Shown in pieces: positions 31,087 through 40,051 of a stretch of 64,000 bases of DNA. Under the pieces are notes generated by a model. That model worked only from the letters and a program-made list of their open reading frames with translations, had not been told where the DNA came from and did no database searches. Within the stretch, counting starts at the first letter, position 1. The number at the start of each line of letters is the position of its first letter. Position numbers and translations under genes: made by a program. Origin of the DNA: Streptomyces tendae (GTDB lineage Bacteria; Actinomycetota; Actinomycetes; Streptomycetales; Streptomycetaceae); assembly GCF_008632955.1 (NCBI RefSeq), contig NZ_CP043959.1, forward strand, positions 4,092,001-4,156,000, read 5' to 3'.

Positions 31087-31614
31087 TCAGGTGAGGACCA
31101 GCCAGCGGCGGCCGTCGATCAGCTCTCGAGCTGCGTCCAGGTGACCTGCATGGCACGCAGTCTCGGTGATGACATGCAGCAGAACGTCGCGCACGGTGTG
31201 CAGGTGCGGTTCACCGAACAGATCGCGGGGCCACCAGGCCAATGCGGCGTCGGCAGGGGCAGCGGCGACGACGGCATCAGCCAGTTCCGCCTCCCGGCGA
31301 TAAAGGTCGAGTACTTCACTGACCGGTACGTCCGGGGCCACCCTCCACGCTTCGTCGCCGCTCGTCAGGCCATGAATGACCTCCTCGTCCCCGGCCACGA
31401 CTGCGCGGAACCAGAACCGCTCCACATCGAGCGCCAGGTGTTGGACCAGCCCCAGGCAGTGCCATCCGGAGGGCAGCACGGGCCGTCGAAGATCCTTGGC
31501 GTCGAGTCCGTCAAGGATGCCGAGCACGTGGCGTCGCTGTCCGTCCAGGACCCGAAAAAGCGCCCTCAGCTCACTGTCTGAAACGGTATCGCTCAAACTT
31601 TCGGTCACGATCAC
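31087..31614 (-). CDS. DinB/DUF664 family protein
   Basis: A 175-residue four-helix-bundle protein of the DinB-like superfamily. Candidate metal-binding His residues lie in LVQHLALDVERFW and TETACHAGHLDAARE. Members include thiol-dependent transferases such as mycothiol-dependent enzymes, but the substrate cannot be told here. It is a stand-alone gene. Confidence 0.8.
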   Translation of the reverse strand: MIVTESLSDTVSDSELRALFRVLDGQRRHVLGILDGLDAKDLRRPVLPSGWHCLGLVQHLALDVERFWFRAVVAGDEEVIHGLTSGDEAWRVAPDVPVSEVLDLYRREAELADAVVAAAPADAALAWWPRDLFGEPHLHTVRDVLLHVITETACHAGHLDAARELIDGRRWLVLT

Positions 31615-31914
31615 AAGGATCCCCGAATCCCTTCGGCTGCGCGGGGAGTTCTCCCATAGTCACCGTCCTGGCCGAGGGGTATGTCGCCAGAAAGCCGAAC
31701 GGTGCACCGTGATGGAACTTCCCGGGCCCGATGAGGCGGCCCGGGGAAGTGGTCAGGGAGACGCCGGCGAGCACTCGACGTCCGCCCGCCCGAGGCCGCG
31801 CCCGCGGGCGCGGGCGATCAGAGCGGGTCGGGCACGGGTGTCCGTCCGAGCTGGTCGGTGCCCGGCCCACCGAGCGCGGACCCTCGGGCGCGGGGCAGGT
31901 CACACGCCTGCGGC
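31615..31914. other. 300-base intergenic region
   Basis: It separates the DinB-like gene from the ABC-F gene (both minus strand). GC-rich short repeats such as CCGCCCG occur, but there is no supported gene, RNA or clear terminator. Confidence 0.5.
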
Positions 31915-33549
31915 TCACACCCCGGGGGCTCCCGTCTCCGCCAGCACGCCGTCGGCCAGCCGCAGCCAGCGGCTGATCCCGATCGCGGCGAGGAACCGCT
32001 CGTCATGGCTGATCACCATGAAGGCGCCCTGGTAGGAGTTGAGCGCGCTCTCCAACTGGCCGGCGCTCACCAGGTCGAGATTGTTGGTCGGCTCGTCGAG
32101 CAGCAGCAGGTGCGGGGCCGGTTCGGCGCACAGTACGCAGGCCAGAGTGGCGCGCAGCCGTTCACCGCCGGAGAGCACCCCGACCGGCAGGTGGGCGCGC
32201 GGCCCCCGGAAGAGGAAGCGGGCGAGCAGGTTCATCCGCTCCGCCTCGGGCCGCTCGGGAGCGAACTCCGCGAAGTTCTCCGCCACGGTGCGGTCCAGGT
32301 CCAGCAGATCAAGCCGCTGGGACAGATAGGCAATGCGGCCGTCGTTGCGCTTGAGCTCGCCCCTGTCGGGGGTGAGGTCACCGGTGATCAAGCGCATGAG
32401 GGTGGTCTTCCCGGCACCGTTGGGTCCGGTGAGCGCGATGCGTTCCGGGCCGCGGATCGTCAGGTCGACGCCGCCCGCTCCGAACACGTCCGCGTCGCCA
32501 AGGCTCACCTGCATGCCCTCGCCGAGGAACAGGTTGCGGCCGGCCGGCACCTGGGTGTCGGGCAGCTCCAGGCTGAGGCGCACCTCTTCGCGCAGCGCGC
32601 GCCCGGCCTCGTCCAGGCGGGCTTTGGCCTCGCTGACCCGGGCGGCGTGCAGGGTGCCGGACTTGCCGGCGGCCTCCTGCGCGCCCCGCTTCATGTTGCC
32701 GGCGAAGATGCGCGGCAGACCGGCGTTCTTGAGGTTCTTGGCGGCATTGCCGGCGCGGCGCTCGGCGCGCTCGCGCGCTTGCTGCGCCTCGCGCTTCTCC
32801 CGCTTCAGCTCCTGCTCGGCGTTGCGGATGTTCTTCTCCGCGACCTCCTGCTCGGCCCTGACGGCCTCCTCGTACTCGGTGAAGTTGCCGCCGTACAAAC
32901 GCAGTTCGTTGCCGCCGAGTTCGGCGATGCGCTCCACGCGGTCGAGCAGCGCGCGGTCGTGACTGACCAGGAGCAGGCAGCCGTTGAAGTCCGACAGCAC
33001 GTCGTACAACTTGTGCCGGGCCTGAGCGTCCAGGTTGTTGGTGGGCTCGTCCAGCAGCAGGACGTCGGGACGCTTGAGCAACTGGGCGGCGAGGCCGAGG
33101 GAGACGACCTGGCCACCGCTGAGCGTGCTCAGGCTGCGGTCCAAGGTGAGGTCGCCCAGGCCCAGGCGGTCGAGCTGCGCGCGGGTGCGCTCCTCGATGT
33201 CCCAGTCGTCACCGATGGTGGCGAAGTGCTGCTCGTCGACGTCGCCGGACTCGACGGCGTCCAGCGCGCGGATCACCTCCGCGATGCCGAGCACCTCGGC
33301 GACCGTGAGGCTGTTGGTCAGGGGCAGACTCTGCGGAAGGTAGCCGAGGGTGCCGCTGACGGAGACCGATCCGGTCGTGGGTGTGAGTTCACCGGCGATC
33401 AGCTTGAGCAGGGTGGTCTTGCCGGAGCCGTTGGGCGCGACCAGGGCGGTGCGCCCGGGGGCCACGGAGAACGACAGGTCGTGGAAGACCGGGGTGTCGT
33501 CGGGCCAGGCGAAGGAGACGTTCGAGCAGGCGATGGCTGCGTCGGACAT
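31915..33549 (-). CDS. ABC-F family ATPase (ribosome-protection or translation factor type)
   Basis: A 544-residue soluble protein with two ABC domains and no membrane segment. Domain 1 has APNGSGKTTLL and LSGGQVVSLG. A highly charged linker (about residues 250-290) follows. Domain 2 has GPNGAGKTTLM and LSGGERLRAT. ABC-F proteins act on the ribosome; some give resistance to antibiotics of the large subunit. Which of these applies cannot be decided from sequence. The ATG at 33549 (MSDAAIACSNV) is chosen because domain similarity begins there. A hairpin lies just upstream. Confidence 0.88.
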   Translation of the reverse strand: MSDAAIACSNVSFAWPDDTPVFHDLSFSVAPGRTALVAPNGSGKTTLLKLIAGELTPTTGSVSVSGTLGYLPQSLPLTNSLTVAEVLGIAEVIRALDAVESGDVDEQHFATIGDDWDIEERTRAQLDRLGLGDLTLDRSLSTLSGGQVVSLGLAAQLLKRPDVLLLDEPTNNLDAQARHKLYDVLSDFNGCLLLVSHDRALLDRVERIAELGGNELRLYGGNFTEYEEAVRAEQEVAEKNIRNAEQELKREKREAQQARERAERRAGNAAKNLKNAGLPRIFAGNMKRGAQEAAGKSGTLHAARVSEAKARLDEAGRALREEVRLSLELPDTQVPAGRNLFLGEGMQVSLGDADVFGAGGVDLTIRGPERIALTGPNGAGKTTLMRLITGDLTPDRGELKRNDGRIAYLSQRLDLLDLDRTVAENFAEFAPERPEAERMNLLARFLFRGPRAHLPVGVLSGGERLRATLACVLCAEPAPHLLLLDEPTNNLDLVSAGQLESALNSYQGAFMVISHDERFLAAIGISRWLRLADGVLAETGAPGV

Positions 33550-33570
33550 GGAAGAACCTCGGAAGCACGG

Positions 33571-33595
33571 AGGGCAGAGCGTGAACATCTGCCCT
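33571..33595 (-). promoter_or_regulatory. Hairpin in the ABC-F 5' leader
   Basis: AGGGCAGA and TCTGCCCT form an 8-bp perfect stem with a 9-base loop, 21 bases upstream of the ABC-F start. ABC-F resistance genes are often controlled by leader attenuation, so this may be part of such a switch. No clear leader peptide with its own stop was found. Confidence 0.45.
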
Positions 33596-34093
33596 GGGCA
33601 GACGGTGGAAAGGGGTACGACGAGACGGACCACTCCGGCAGCGCTCCTGGCGCCGGCCGGTGGCCGTCAGATCCGGATCTCACCCGGAGATGTCGTCTTC
33701 ACCCACCACGTCTGTGACTCCTCGATCAGCGACCTGTCTTCCTTCCCAATCTAACAGCTCAGGCGAACCGCGCTGCGCCGGCGTGAGGGCTTGTCCGCAG
33801 ACCGACCGTGACCCGACTGACCGGATGCGCGGCAGACAGGATCTCGTCCACGAGTCCGACGAGCGCGACTGCCGCCCGCCCTGGCCTTGTCCGGATGCCA
33901 CGCGCCGTGCGCCCGCTTGAGATGGCAACGCTGTTGCCGTACCCCCTCTCCGTCGGGGCACGACCGCCACCCGTGACAGCGACGACGGCCACTGTCGCAG
34001 GGGCAGCTTCCGTACTCTGACAGGCGTGACCGGCGCACCGGGTGGCGCGGCCGCCGGTCCGCCCGGTTCAGGTGTCGGGTCGCGACCGTCGGG
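33596..34093. other. Intergenic region, no supported gene
   Basis: About 500 bases between the ABC-F leader and the end of the snapalysin gene. Several overlapping ORFs occur in all frames but none has recognisable protein features. It should contain the ABC-F promoter. Confidence 0.5.
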
Positions 34094-34669
34094 TCAGGGC
34101 GCGTCGGTCAGTGTCCGGCCGTCCGTGACGACCGGGAGGGCGAGGGCGCTCGTGTAGTTGGACTGCACGCGGGACCGTTCGGTGGCGTTGGGGACGGCGT
34201 TGGTGCAGGCCGTGCCGGCACTGGAGCCGGACATCAGCTGGGAGCACGGGCCCGGTTTGGTGTCCGGCAGACCGAGGCTGTGTCCCAGTTCGTGGGCGGC
34301 GATCCGGGTCTTGTTGTAGCCGTCGCTGACGGCCTGACTGCCGAGTTCGACGCGGACCTGGCGGCCGGGCCGGACGGGACCGAGCGTGGCCTGCGGCCAG
34401 CCCGTCGTCGCGACGATCACGATCTCTGCGGCGCCGCCAGGCGCCGCTTCCACCAGCCTCACGTTGCTGACGTTGGCGTTCCATGAGGCGACCCCGGCAG
34501 CGATGGCGGCTTCCCAGCCCGCTGCACGACTGTCGTCGTAGCGGAGGGTTACTACCGCAGCCTGGGCGCTGGGTTCTTCGACGGCCGGAGCGGCGGACGC
34601 GGCGCCCGCCGTCGCGAGAACGAGCGCCGTCGCGGACGTGCCTGCCTTGATCCAAGTGGTGAAGGGCAT
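34094..34669 (-). CDS. snpA: Snapalysin, secreted M7 metalloprotease
   Basis: A 191-residue small neutral protease. A signal peptide (residues 1 to about 29, hydrophobic core SATALVLATAGAASAA) is followed by a short propeptide and the mature domain. The zinc motif is HELGHSLGLPD, and PGPCSQLMSGSSAGTACTN contains the typical disulphide Cys pair. ACAGGAGCAGCG supports the ATG at 34669. Snapalysin genes are usually activated by an adjacent divergent LysR regulator, but none is present here; the neighbouring gene is a membrane protein. Confidence 0.93.
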   Translation of the reverse strand: MPFTTWIKAGTSATALVLATAGAASAAPAVEEPSAQAAVVTLRYDDSRAAGWEAAIAAGVASWNANVSNVRLVEAAPGGAAEIVIVATTGWPQATLGPVRPGRQVRVELGSQAVSDGYNKTRIAAHELGHSLGLPDTKPGPCSQLMSGSSAGTACTNAVPNATERSRVQSNYTSALALPVVTDGRTLTDAP

Positions 34670-34814
34670 CGCTGCTCCTGTTCCGTGGGGGGAGTCCGGC
34701 CGGCCCCGGCGGGGCCGGGTGGAGCGAAGGAGTGGCTCAGCTGTCCGGTGGGCCGGCGCACCGTCGGCCGCCCCCGTCCGGGCCATGCGATGGTACGCCG
34801 AGGCGCCTTGATAA

Positions 34815-34847
34815 GTCATGCACCTGTCATGTCGATTTCCCGTCATG
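34815..34847. promoter_or_regulatory. Three GTCATG direct repeats upstream of snpA
   Basis: GTCATG occurs at 34815, 34826 and 34842 (spacings 11 and 16 bases), about 145-180 bases upstream of the snpA start. Spacing close to helical turns suggests a protein-binding array. The LysR activator usually next to snpA is missing, so the binder is unknown. Confidence 0.45.
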
Positions 34848-35145
34848 TTCGGTGGCGGAGCGGCGAATTGTCCGAGACCGGGACCCTGCACTTGCTCGCA
34901 TCGCCTGGGTTGCAGGTGGCCGGCTTGCTCCTTTCGTCCTCGGTGACGGTCAGACCGCGGGCGGCCTTCACCAAGGAACATGCCTGCCGTAGACGCCCCA
35001 GCGTGAACAGTTCCCGGACGTTCAAGTCCGACGTTCGCCCGGACGGGTCGCACAGCGCCGTCCGCGTGCGTGTTCGCGGAGCAGCTTCAGGGGGCCGGGG
35101 CAGGATGGGCTGCTGCATGTTCTCAACCGCGGCAGGGGAGTCCAG

Positions 35146-36207
35146 GTGGCGGGTGCAACGGGCAGGTCGACACCGGTCGAGGAGGGTGCGGGCGCGCAGT
35201 TGCGTGACGCCATCACGGCCCGGGCGGCACTCGTCATGCTCGGGGTGCTCCTGCTGCAACTGGGCTTCGCCCTCTCCTACATGGGCGCTTTCCACGCTCC
35301 CGAGCCGCACAAGATCCCGGTCACCCTGGTGGCGCCTCCCGAGGCGGAACGAGAGGCGGTGGAACGGCTCAACGCCCTGCCCGGCGATCCGCTTCACGTC
35401 ACGGCTGTCCGCGACCGTGCCGAAGCGCGGGCGCGCTTGCTGGACCGGCGTACGGACGCCGTCCTCCTCCTGGCTCCGACGGGACCGACCGACACCGTGC
35501 TCGTCGCCTCCGCAGGCGGTCCGTCCGCCGCGACGGCGGCTACCGGGGTTCTGCAGGACGTCGCCCGCGCGCAAGAACGCCGGATCGTCGTCCGCGACCT
35601 CCGCCCGCCCGCGGCCGGAGACTTTCGAGGGTTGTCATCCTTCTACCTGGTCCTGAGCTGGACCATTGGCGGTTACCTTGCCGCGTCCGCCCTGAACATG
35701 GCGGCGGGTTCCAAACGCCCCACCCTGCACCGCACCCTCGTGCGTCTCGCGGCCATGGTTCCCTACGCCTTCGTCTCAGGCGTCGGGGGAGCCCTCATCG
35801 TGGGCCCCGTTCTCGACTGCCTGCCCGGATCATTCTGGGAACTCGTCGGCATGGGCACGCTCGTGGTGTTCGCCTCCGGTGCGGTCGGCGTCGCCCTTCA
35901 GTCCGTGGCCGGAACCGTAGGCCTGGGACTCACCATCCTGATTTTCACCGTTCTGGGTAATCCCAGTTCTGGTGGTGTGTATCCCGCATCCCTTCTGCCT
36001 CCCTTCTGGGCGGCCATCGGGCAGGCGCTGCCTCCCGGGGCGGGGACGACCGTGGTGCGCAACACCGTCTACTTCGGAGGCAGTGCCACCACTGGAGCGT
36101 TCTGGATCCTCGGTGCCTGGGCCTTTGGGGGCGTGGTCGTGGCGATTCTTGCGGCGGCTTTCCGTCGGGGCCGGGCGGGCCGGGCCGGCGGTCACTTCTC
36201 GGCGTAG
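35146..36207 (+). CDS. YhgE/Pip-like or ABC-2-type membrane protein
   Basis: A 353-residue membrane protein. One N-terminal transmembrane helix (about residues 25-48) is followed by an extracytoplasmic domain of roughly 120 residues, then about five helices (residues 170-345). This layout matches DUF3533/YhgE-Pip-like proteins and ABC-2 type permeases without an ATPase. GGCAGGGGAG precedes the GTG. No ATPase gene is adjacent, so substrate and energy source are unknown. Confidence 0.75.
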   Translation: MAGATGRSTPVEEGAGAQLRDAITARAALVMLGVLLLQLGFALSYMGAFHAPEPHKIPVTLVAPPEAEREAVERLNALPGDPLHVTAVRDRAEARARLLDRRTDAVLLLAPTGPTDTVLVASAGGPSAATAATGVLQDVARAQERRIVVRDLRPPAAGDFRGLSSFYLVLSWTIGGYLAASALNMAAGSKRPTLHRTLVRLAAMVPYAFVSGVGGALIVGPVLDCLPGSFWELVGMGTLVVFASGAVGVALQSVAGTVGLGLTILIFTVLGNPSSGGVYPASLLPPFWAAIGQALPPGAGTTVVRNTVYFGGSATTGAFWILGAWAFGGVVVAILAAAFRRGRAGRAGGHFSA

Positions 36208-36253
36208 TGCTTCGGTGTGCTCTGGCGTCTCCCCTGTTTCGGGGACAGTTTGG

Positions 36254-36694
36254 TTAAGTAGTGGCGCTTTGATGTCTTACCGCGCTACTGCTGCGGCACA
36301 TGCCCCACGGGGAGGAACCTGGCCCCGTCGCTGGCCTCACGGTGCCGGCAAGCTTGCGCTGGATTGACCGCAGTGTCCTGATCGTGGCCTCGTCGGTGAA
36401 CCCCGTGGTCATTGACCATTCGACGCCCGAGCCAGCAAGGTCGCTGACAAAGACGATCTCTGTTGCCAGGAGCATCCGTGCCCAGTCCACTGCCCTGAGC
36501 GGAGCATCTTCACCGAGTGCAAGATTCAGCACGCGGCACTGATCAAGCAGATCTTGAGCGTCCGCGAACCCCATGCCGACGGCGAGGGGGTCACTGCACC
36601 GCGTTGGACCGCCCCATTCAAGGAGGGAGCGCCGAAGCAGTTCGACCTCGTGCTCGGTCAAGAGCTCGCTCGCCCGCACCCTGTGTTCTGGCAA
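36254..36694 (-). CDS. Conserved hypothetical protein
   Basis: A 146-residue soluble protein with segments LLRRSLLEWGGPTRCSD and WARMLLATEIVFVSDLAGSG that look like a genuine Streptomyces protein rather than a shadow frame. No known domain is recognised. Its C-terminus (after about residue 125) is Ser-rich and looks disordered. Confidence 0.55.
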   Translation of the reverse strand: MPEHRVRASELLTEHEVELLRRSLLEWGGPTRCSDPLAVGMGFADAQDLLDQCRVLNLALGEDAPLRAVDWARMLLATEIVFVSDLAGSGVEWSMTTGFTDEATIRTLRSIQRKLAGTVRPATGPGSSPWGMCRSSSAVRHQSATT

Positions 36695-36754
36695 CAGCCC
36701 TCGCCCTCTCGTCTGAGCCGAAGAATGATCACGCTACCTGTTCTTGACGCGTCT

Positions 36755-36945
36755 TCAGCAGGTGAGGCCGCAGGCAAGTGAGGCCAGGGCGTCGCGCAGG
36801 ACGAGGCGTCTCTCCCAGCGGACGGCCAGGCGCTTGAAGCGGTGCAGGAGCGAGAAGGTCTGTTGGACGACGTAGCGGAGCTTGCCGAGGCCCTTGATGT
36901 TCGGGGCGCCCTTGCGGGAGATCACCGGCAGGATGCGCCGCCTGC
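36755..36945 (-). mobile_element. IS5-family transposase remnant (3' end)
   Basis: The minus strand encodes IKGLGKLRYVVQQTFSLLHR and FKRLAVRWERRLVLRDALAS, the C-terminal end of an IS5-family DDE transposase (the conserved Glu region). The rest of the element is missing. It is a degraded fragment. Confidence 0.75.
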
Positions 36946-37248
36946 GTAACTGGCGCCGATTGCAGCTTCGCGAGGAAACCCAGGGGTGATACCCCGGCCC
37001 CCAATATCCCGCGCACCCTGTGGGAAGCGCCGGGCGCCCCGCGGTGAGCGGACCCCGCCCTATGGTGTGGATGCGGTTGACTACCCGGCCAGCTCGTACG
37101 TCACCACCTGGCACCAGCCCTGTACCGTACGCCCCTTTCAACACGTATGAAGGGGGGCATGGTTACTTCGAGGTCATCTCGATAGGCGGGGAGCTCACCG
37201 GAGCGACCTGCCTATTGGGATGCGTAGTGCAGGTGCGACGATGCGGGC

Positions 37249-37968
37249 ATGCGTGCGTTGAGCCAGCTGATCGATGTCGAAGAACCTGCCTGGCCTGAGC
37301 TGAAGGAGACACTTGATGCAAGTCCGGTGTCTGTCGAGGTGCTTCCGCTCGATGGTGATCTGGGCAGGGCGTCAATTCTTCAGCTGCAGGTCACTGCCAG
37401 GTCCTACCTGGGTGCGGTGGCGTTGCACTGCGGGGGTCTGCTGGTGGACAACGGATGGCTGCGAGTCTTTGGCAGCCCGGTAAGTGGGGCCGCGCACGGG
37501 GTGCCGAGCCTGGCTCGCGTAAATCAGTTCCCTGGAACGTTCGACCCAGCGTGGCGGCTCGAGACGGGCTTGGTGGTGGCACACGACGTGCTGGGCGGCG
37601 TCTTCGCCCTCAGCGGCGCTGCTCCCGCCGCCGCCGGCCAGCCCGGTGAGGTTGTCTACTTCGCTCCGGATTCCCTTCGCTGGGAGGCTCTGGGGGTGGG
37701 TCACCCGACGTGGCTGGCCTGGGTGGTGTCCGGGGCGCTCGACGAGTTCTACGCCGCTCTGCGCTGGCCCGGCTGGCACGAGGAGGTCTGGGCGCTGGGC
37801 GGTAATCAGGGCCTGTCACTGTTCCCGCCGTTGTGGTCTGCCGAGGCGCGCCAGGACATCTCCGCGGCCAGCCGCCGTGCCGTATCCATGAGAGAGCTGC
37901 TTGGCGTAGCCCGGGACTCATGCCGACAGTTCGACGGCGTTGATCCGGGCTTTCTCGGCGCCGTGTGA
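37249..37968 (+). CDS. DUF2625 family protein
   Basis: A 239-residue protein matching the DUF2625 pattern: LSQLIDVEEPAWPEL at the N-terminus, then GGLLVDNGWLRVFGS and VVYFAPDSLRWEAL. Function unknown; the family looks like a soluble, possibly immunity-like domain. It is a single gene between an IS remnant and proS. Confidence 0.8.
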   Translation: MRALSQLIDVEEPAWPELKETLDASPVSVEVLPLDGDLGRASILQLQVTARSYLGAVALHCGGLLVDNGWLRVFGSPVSGAAHGVPSLARVNQFPGTFDPAWRLETGLVVAHDVLGGVFALSGAAPAAAGQPGEVVYFAPDSLRWEALGVGHPTWLAWVVSGALDEFYAALRWPGWHEEVWALGGNQGLSLFPPLWSAEARQDISAASRRAVSMRELLGVARDSCRQFDGVDPGFLGAV

Positions 37969-38021
37969 ATGCCCACGCCGATCTCATTCGCCGGACCAGA
38001 ACCTGGAACGTCCGATCGCTG

Positions 38022-38042
38022 CGCCTTGCGCTGCGCAAGGCG
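38022..38042. terminator. Hairpin terminator between DUF2625 gene and proS
   Basis: CGCCTTGCG-CTG-CGCAAGGCG forms a perfect 9-bp stem with a 3-base loop between two convergent genes. Confidence 0.75.
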
Positions 38043-38105
38043 ATGCGGGCCGTGCCGTGAGGCCGCCCACGGTAGCCAGGGGGAGCAGCGTCCGTCTCAC
38101 CAGGG

Positions 38106-39518
38106 TCAGTAGGCGCGTGCCACGACGGCGATGTTGCCAGGCTGGTCGTCGCTCTCGGGAACGGAACCGTCTGCGGCGACCAAGCAGCGCACGGTGACGC
38201 CCTGTTCGGCAAGCTTGGCCTCACCCTCCACGCCCAGCGTTTCCCAGGGAATCCGCGCCCAGCCGGTGCTCGCCGCCTCCGCAGCCTCCTCGCCCGTGGT
38301 CACGTCGACGGTGCGGTCGTCGCGACGCTTACGAGCCTGCGCCAGCAGAAGCGCCTGGTCGTCCTCCAGTACCGTGGGCAGGATTTCGGACAGTGCCCCG
38401 ATCGGCGTCGGCTCCTTGGTTCCCGCTACGCGGCGGACCAGCACGGCGGTCCCGTTCTCCACGTCACGTGGCCCGACCTCGATCCGTACCGGCACCCCCT
38501 TGAGCTCCCAGTCGACCGCGCGACGGCCGAACGGCGTGTCGGTGCGGTCGTCGACGTGGGCGCGGATACCAGCCGTCTTCAACCGGTCACCGAGCCCGCG
38601 GACCGTGTCCAGGACCGCGTCGTCACCCTTGACGGCCACGATGACCACCTGAACCGGCGCCAGACGCGGCGGGATGCGAAGGCCGTCATCGTCGCCGTGC
38701 ATCATCACCAGTGCGCCGACCATCCGGGTCGTGGAACCCCATGACGTCTGCCAGACGTATTCCTCACGGCCGTCCTTCGACAGGTAGCGCGTATCGAACG
38801 CCTTGGCGAAGTTCTGGCCCAGTTCGTGGCTTGTGGTCAGCTGGAGGGCTTTGCCGTCGCCCATCATGCCTTCCAGGGTGAGCGTGTTGATCGCACCGGC
38901 GAACCGCTCCCTGACCGTCTTGCGACCGGGTACGACATCCATGGCGAGGACGTTCTCCAGGAAGTCGGCGTACACCTCCTGGTGGATGTGTGCGGCGTAG
39001 TCCCGGGCGTCCTCGTAGGTGGCGTGTGCCGTGTGGCCTTCCTGCCACAGGAATTCCGTCGTACGAAGGAACACCCGCGGCCTCAGCTCCCAGCGGACAA
39101 CGTTCGCCCACTGGTTGATCAACAGCGGAAGGTCGCGGTAACTCTGCACCCACTTGGAGAAGTAGTCGTTGACGATCGTCTCAGACGTGGGGCGGACGAC
39201 GACGGGCTCTTCCAGCTCCTTGCCCCCGCCATGAGTGACTACGGCCAGTTCGGGCGCGAAGCCCTCGACGTGCTCGGCCTCCTTCGTCAGGTACGACTGC
39301 GGGATGAAGAGCGGAAAGTACGCGTTCTGCGCCCCGGCCCTCTTGATCCGGGCGTCCACCTCCTGCTGCATCCGCTCCCACAGGCCGTACCCGTACGGTC
39401 GGATGACCATGGTTCCCCGCACCGGCCCGTTGTCGGCCAGTTCGGCCTTGCTGACCAGGTCCTGGTACCAGCGGGGGAAGTCGGCCGCCTGGGGTGTGAG
39501 AACGGGTGCCTTTGCCAT
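38106..39518 (-). CDS. proS: Prolyl-tRNA synthetase, short (eukaryote/archaeal-like) type
   Basis: A 470-residue class II synthetase. Recognisable parts are PVRGTMVIRPYGYGLWE, the motif 2 area RWELRPRVFLRTTEFLWQEGHTAH (partly quoted), the SHELGQNFAKAFD region, an anticodon-binding domain (about residues 290-400) and a C-terminal zinc-ribbon-like extension ending in Tyr. It charges tRNA-Pro. It lacks the INS editing domain of the long bacterial form. Streptomyces often have this form, so its location gives no evidence of a resistance role. The ATG at 39518 matches the family start. Confidence 0.93.
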   Translation of the reverse strand: MAKAPVLTPQAADFPRWYQDLVSKAELADNGPVRGTMVIRPYGYGLWERMQQEVDARIKRAGAQNAYFPLFIPQSYLTKEAEHVEGFAPELAVVTHGGGKELEEPVVVRPTSETIVNDYFSKWVQSYRDLPLLINQWANVVRWELRPRVFLRTTEFLWQEGHTAHATYEDARDYAAHIHQEVYADFLENVLAMDVVPGRKTVRERFAGAINTLTLEGMMGDGKALQLTTSHELGQNFAKAFDTRYLSKDGREEYVWQTSWGSTTRMVGALVMMHGDDDGLRIPPRLAPVQVVIVAVKGDDAVLDTVRGLGDRLKTAGIRAHVDDRTDTPFGRRAVDWELKGVPVRIEVGPRDVENGTAVLVRRVAGTKEPTPIGALSEILPTVLEDDQALLLAQARKRRDDRTVDVTTGEEAAEAASTGWARIPWETLGVEGEAKLAEQGVTVRCLVAADGSVPESDDQPGNIAVVARAY

Positions 39519-40051
39519 GACGCGCAGGGTAGGACGCGGCTCCACCAAGGCGCGACCCGATTACTTCCCGCGCGTCAGGACGCCAGCAGGCGCCTCGTCG
39601 GCGTCACCGTCCCTGGTGACGGCAGCCTCCTGGTGCGCGTGCAGTCGCCGGCTGACCCCCGTCACCTGCCGCCTGCGCACCCCCGTCGCCGTCACCCGCG
39701 CCGAACGCACCAACTGTCTGGGCCTGGAGCCGCGCGACACCAGCCAGGACCCGGACCGCGCCATCCCGATCGACCCGACCGCCGCGCGGAACAGCAGCCG
39801 TGGTCCGCCCCATCGACCCCGCCACAGCGTACGGTGCGGAGGTGCAGCCGAGCCCGACGGATGACAGACGCTGGTCAGGAGCGAGTCAGGCGAAGCGAGG
39901 CCGGCGTCTGTCCGACCTCGACAGACGGAGGATCCTGAAAGAGACGGGCGCCAGGACGAAGCCGCCGCCCGACCGTCCCAATCGACCGTCTTCACACCGT
40001 GCCCGACGCCGACACATTGGACGCAGGCGGGCCAGACCGCAGGCGTGACTG
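39519..40051. other. Intergenic, possible decayed coding sequence
   Basis: About 530 bases without a supported gene. Short ORFs in several frames lack recognisable features. Between proS and the broken dehydrogenase, this may be an old insertion scar. Confidence 0.4.

Noticed and set aside
38106..39518. Prolyl-tRNA synthetase as a self-resistance copy
   Set aside because: Many Streptomyces carry this short form as a normal gene, antimycin does not target it, and it is 10 kb from the cluster end.
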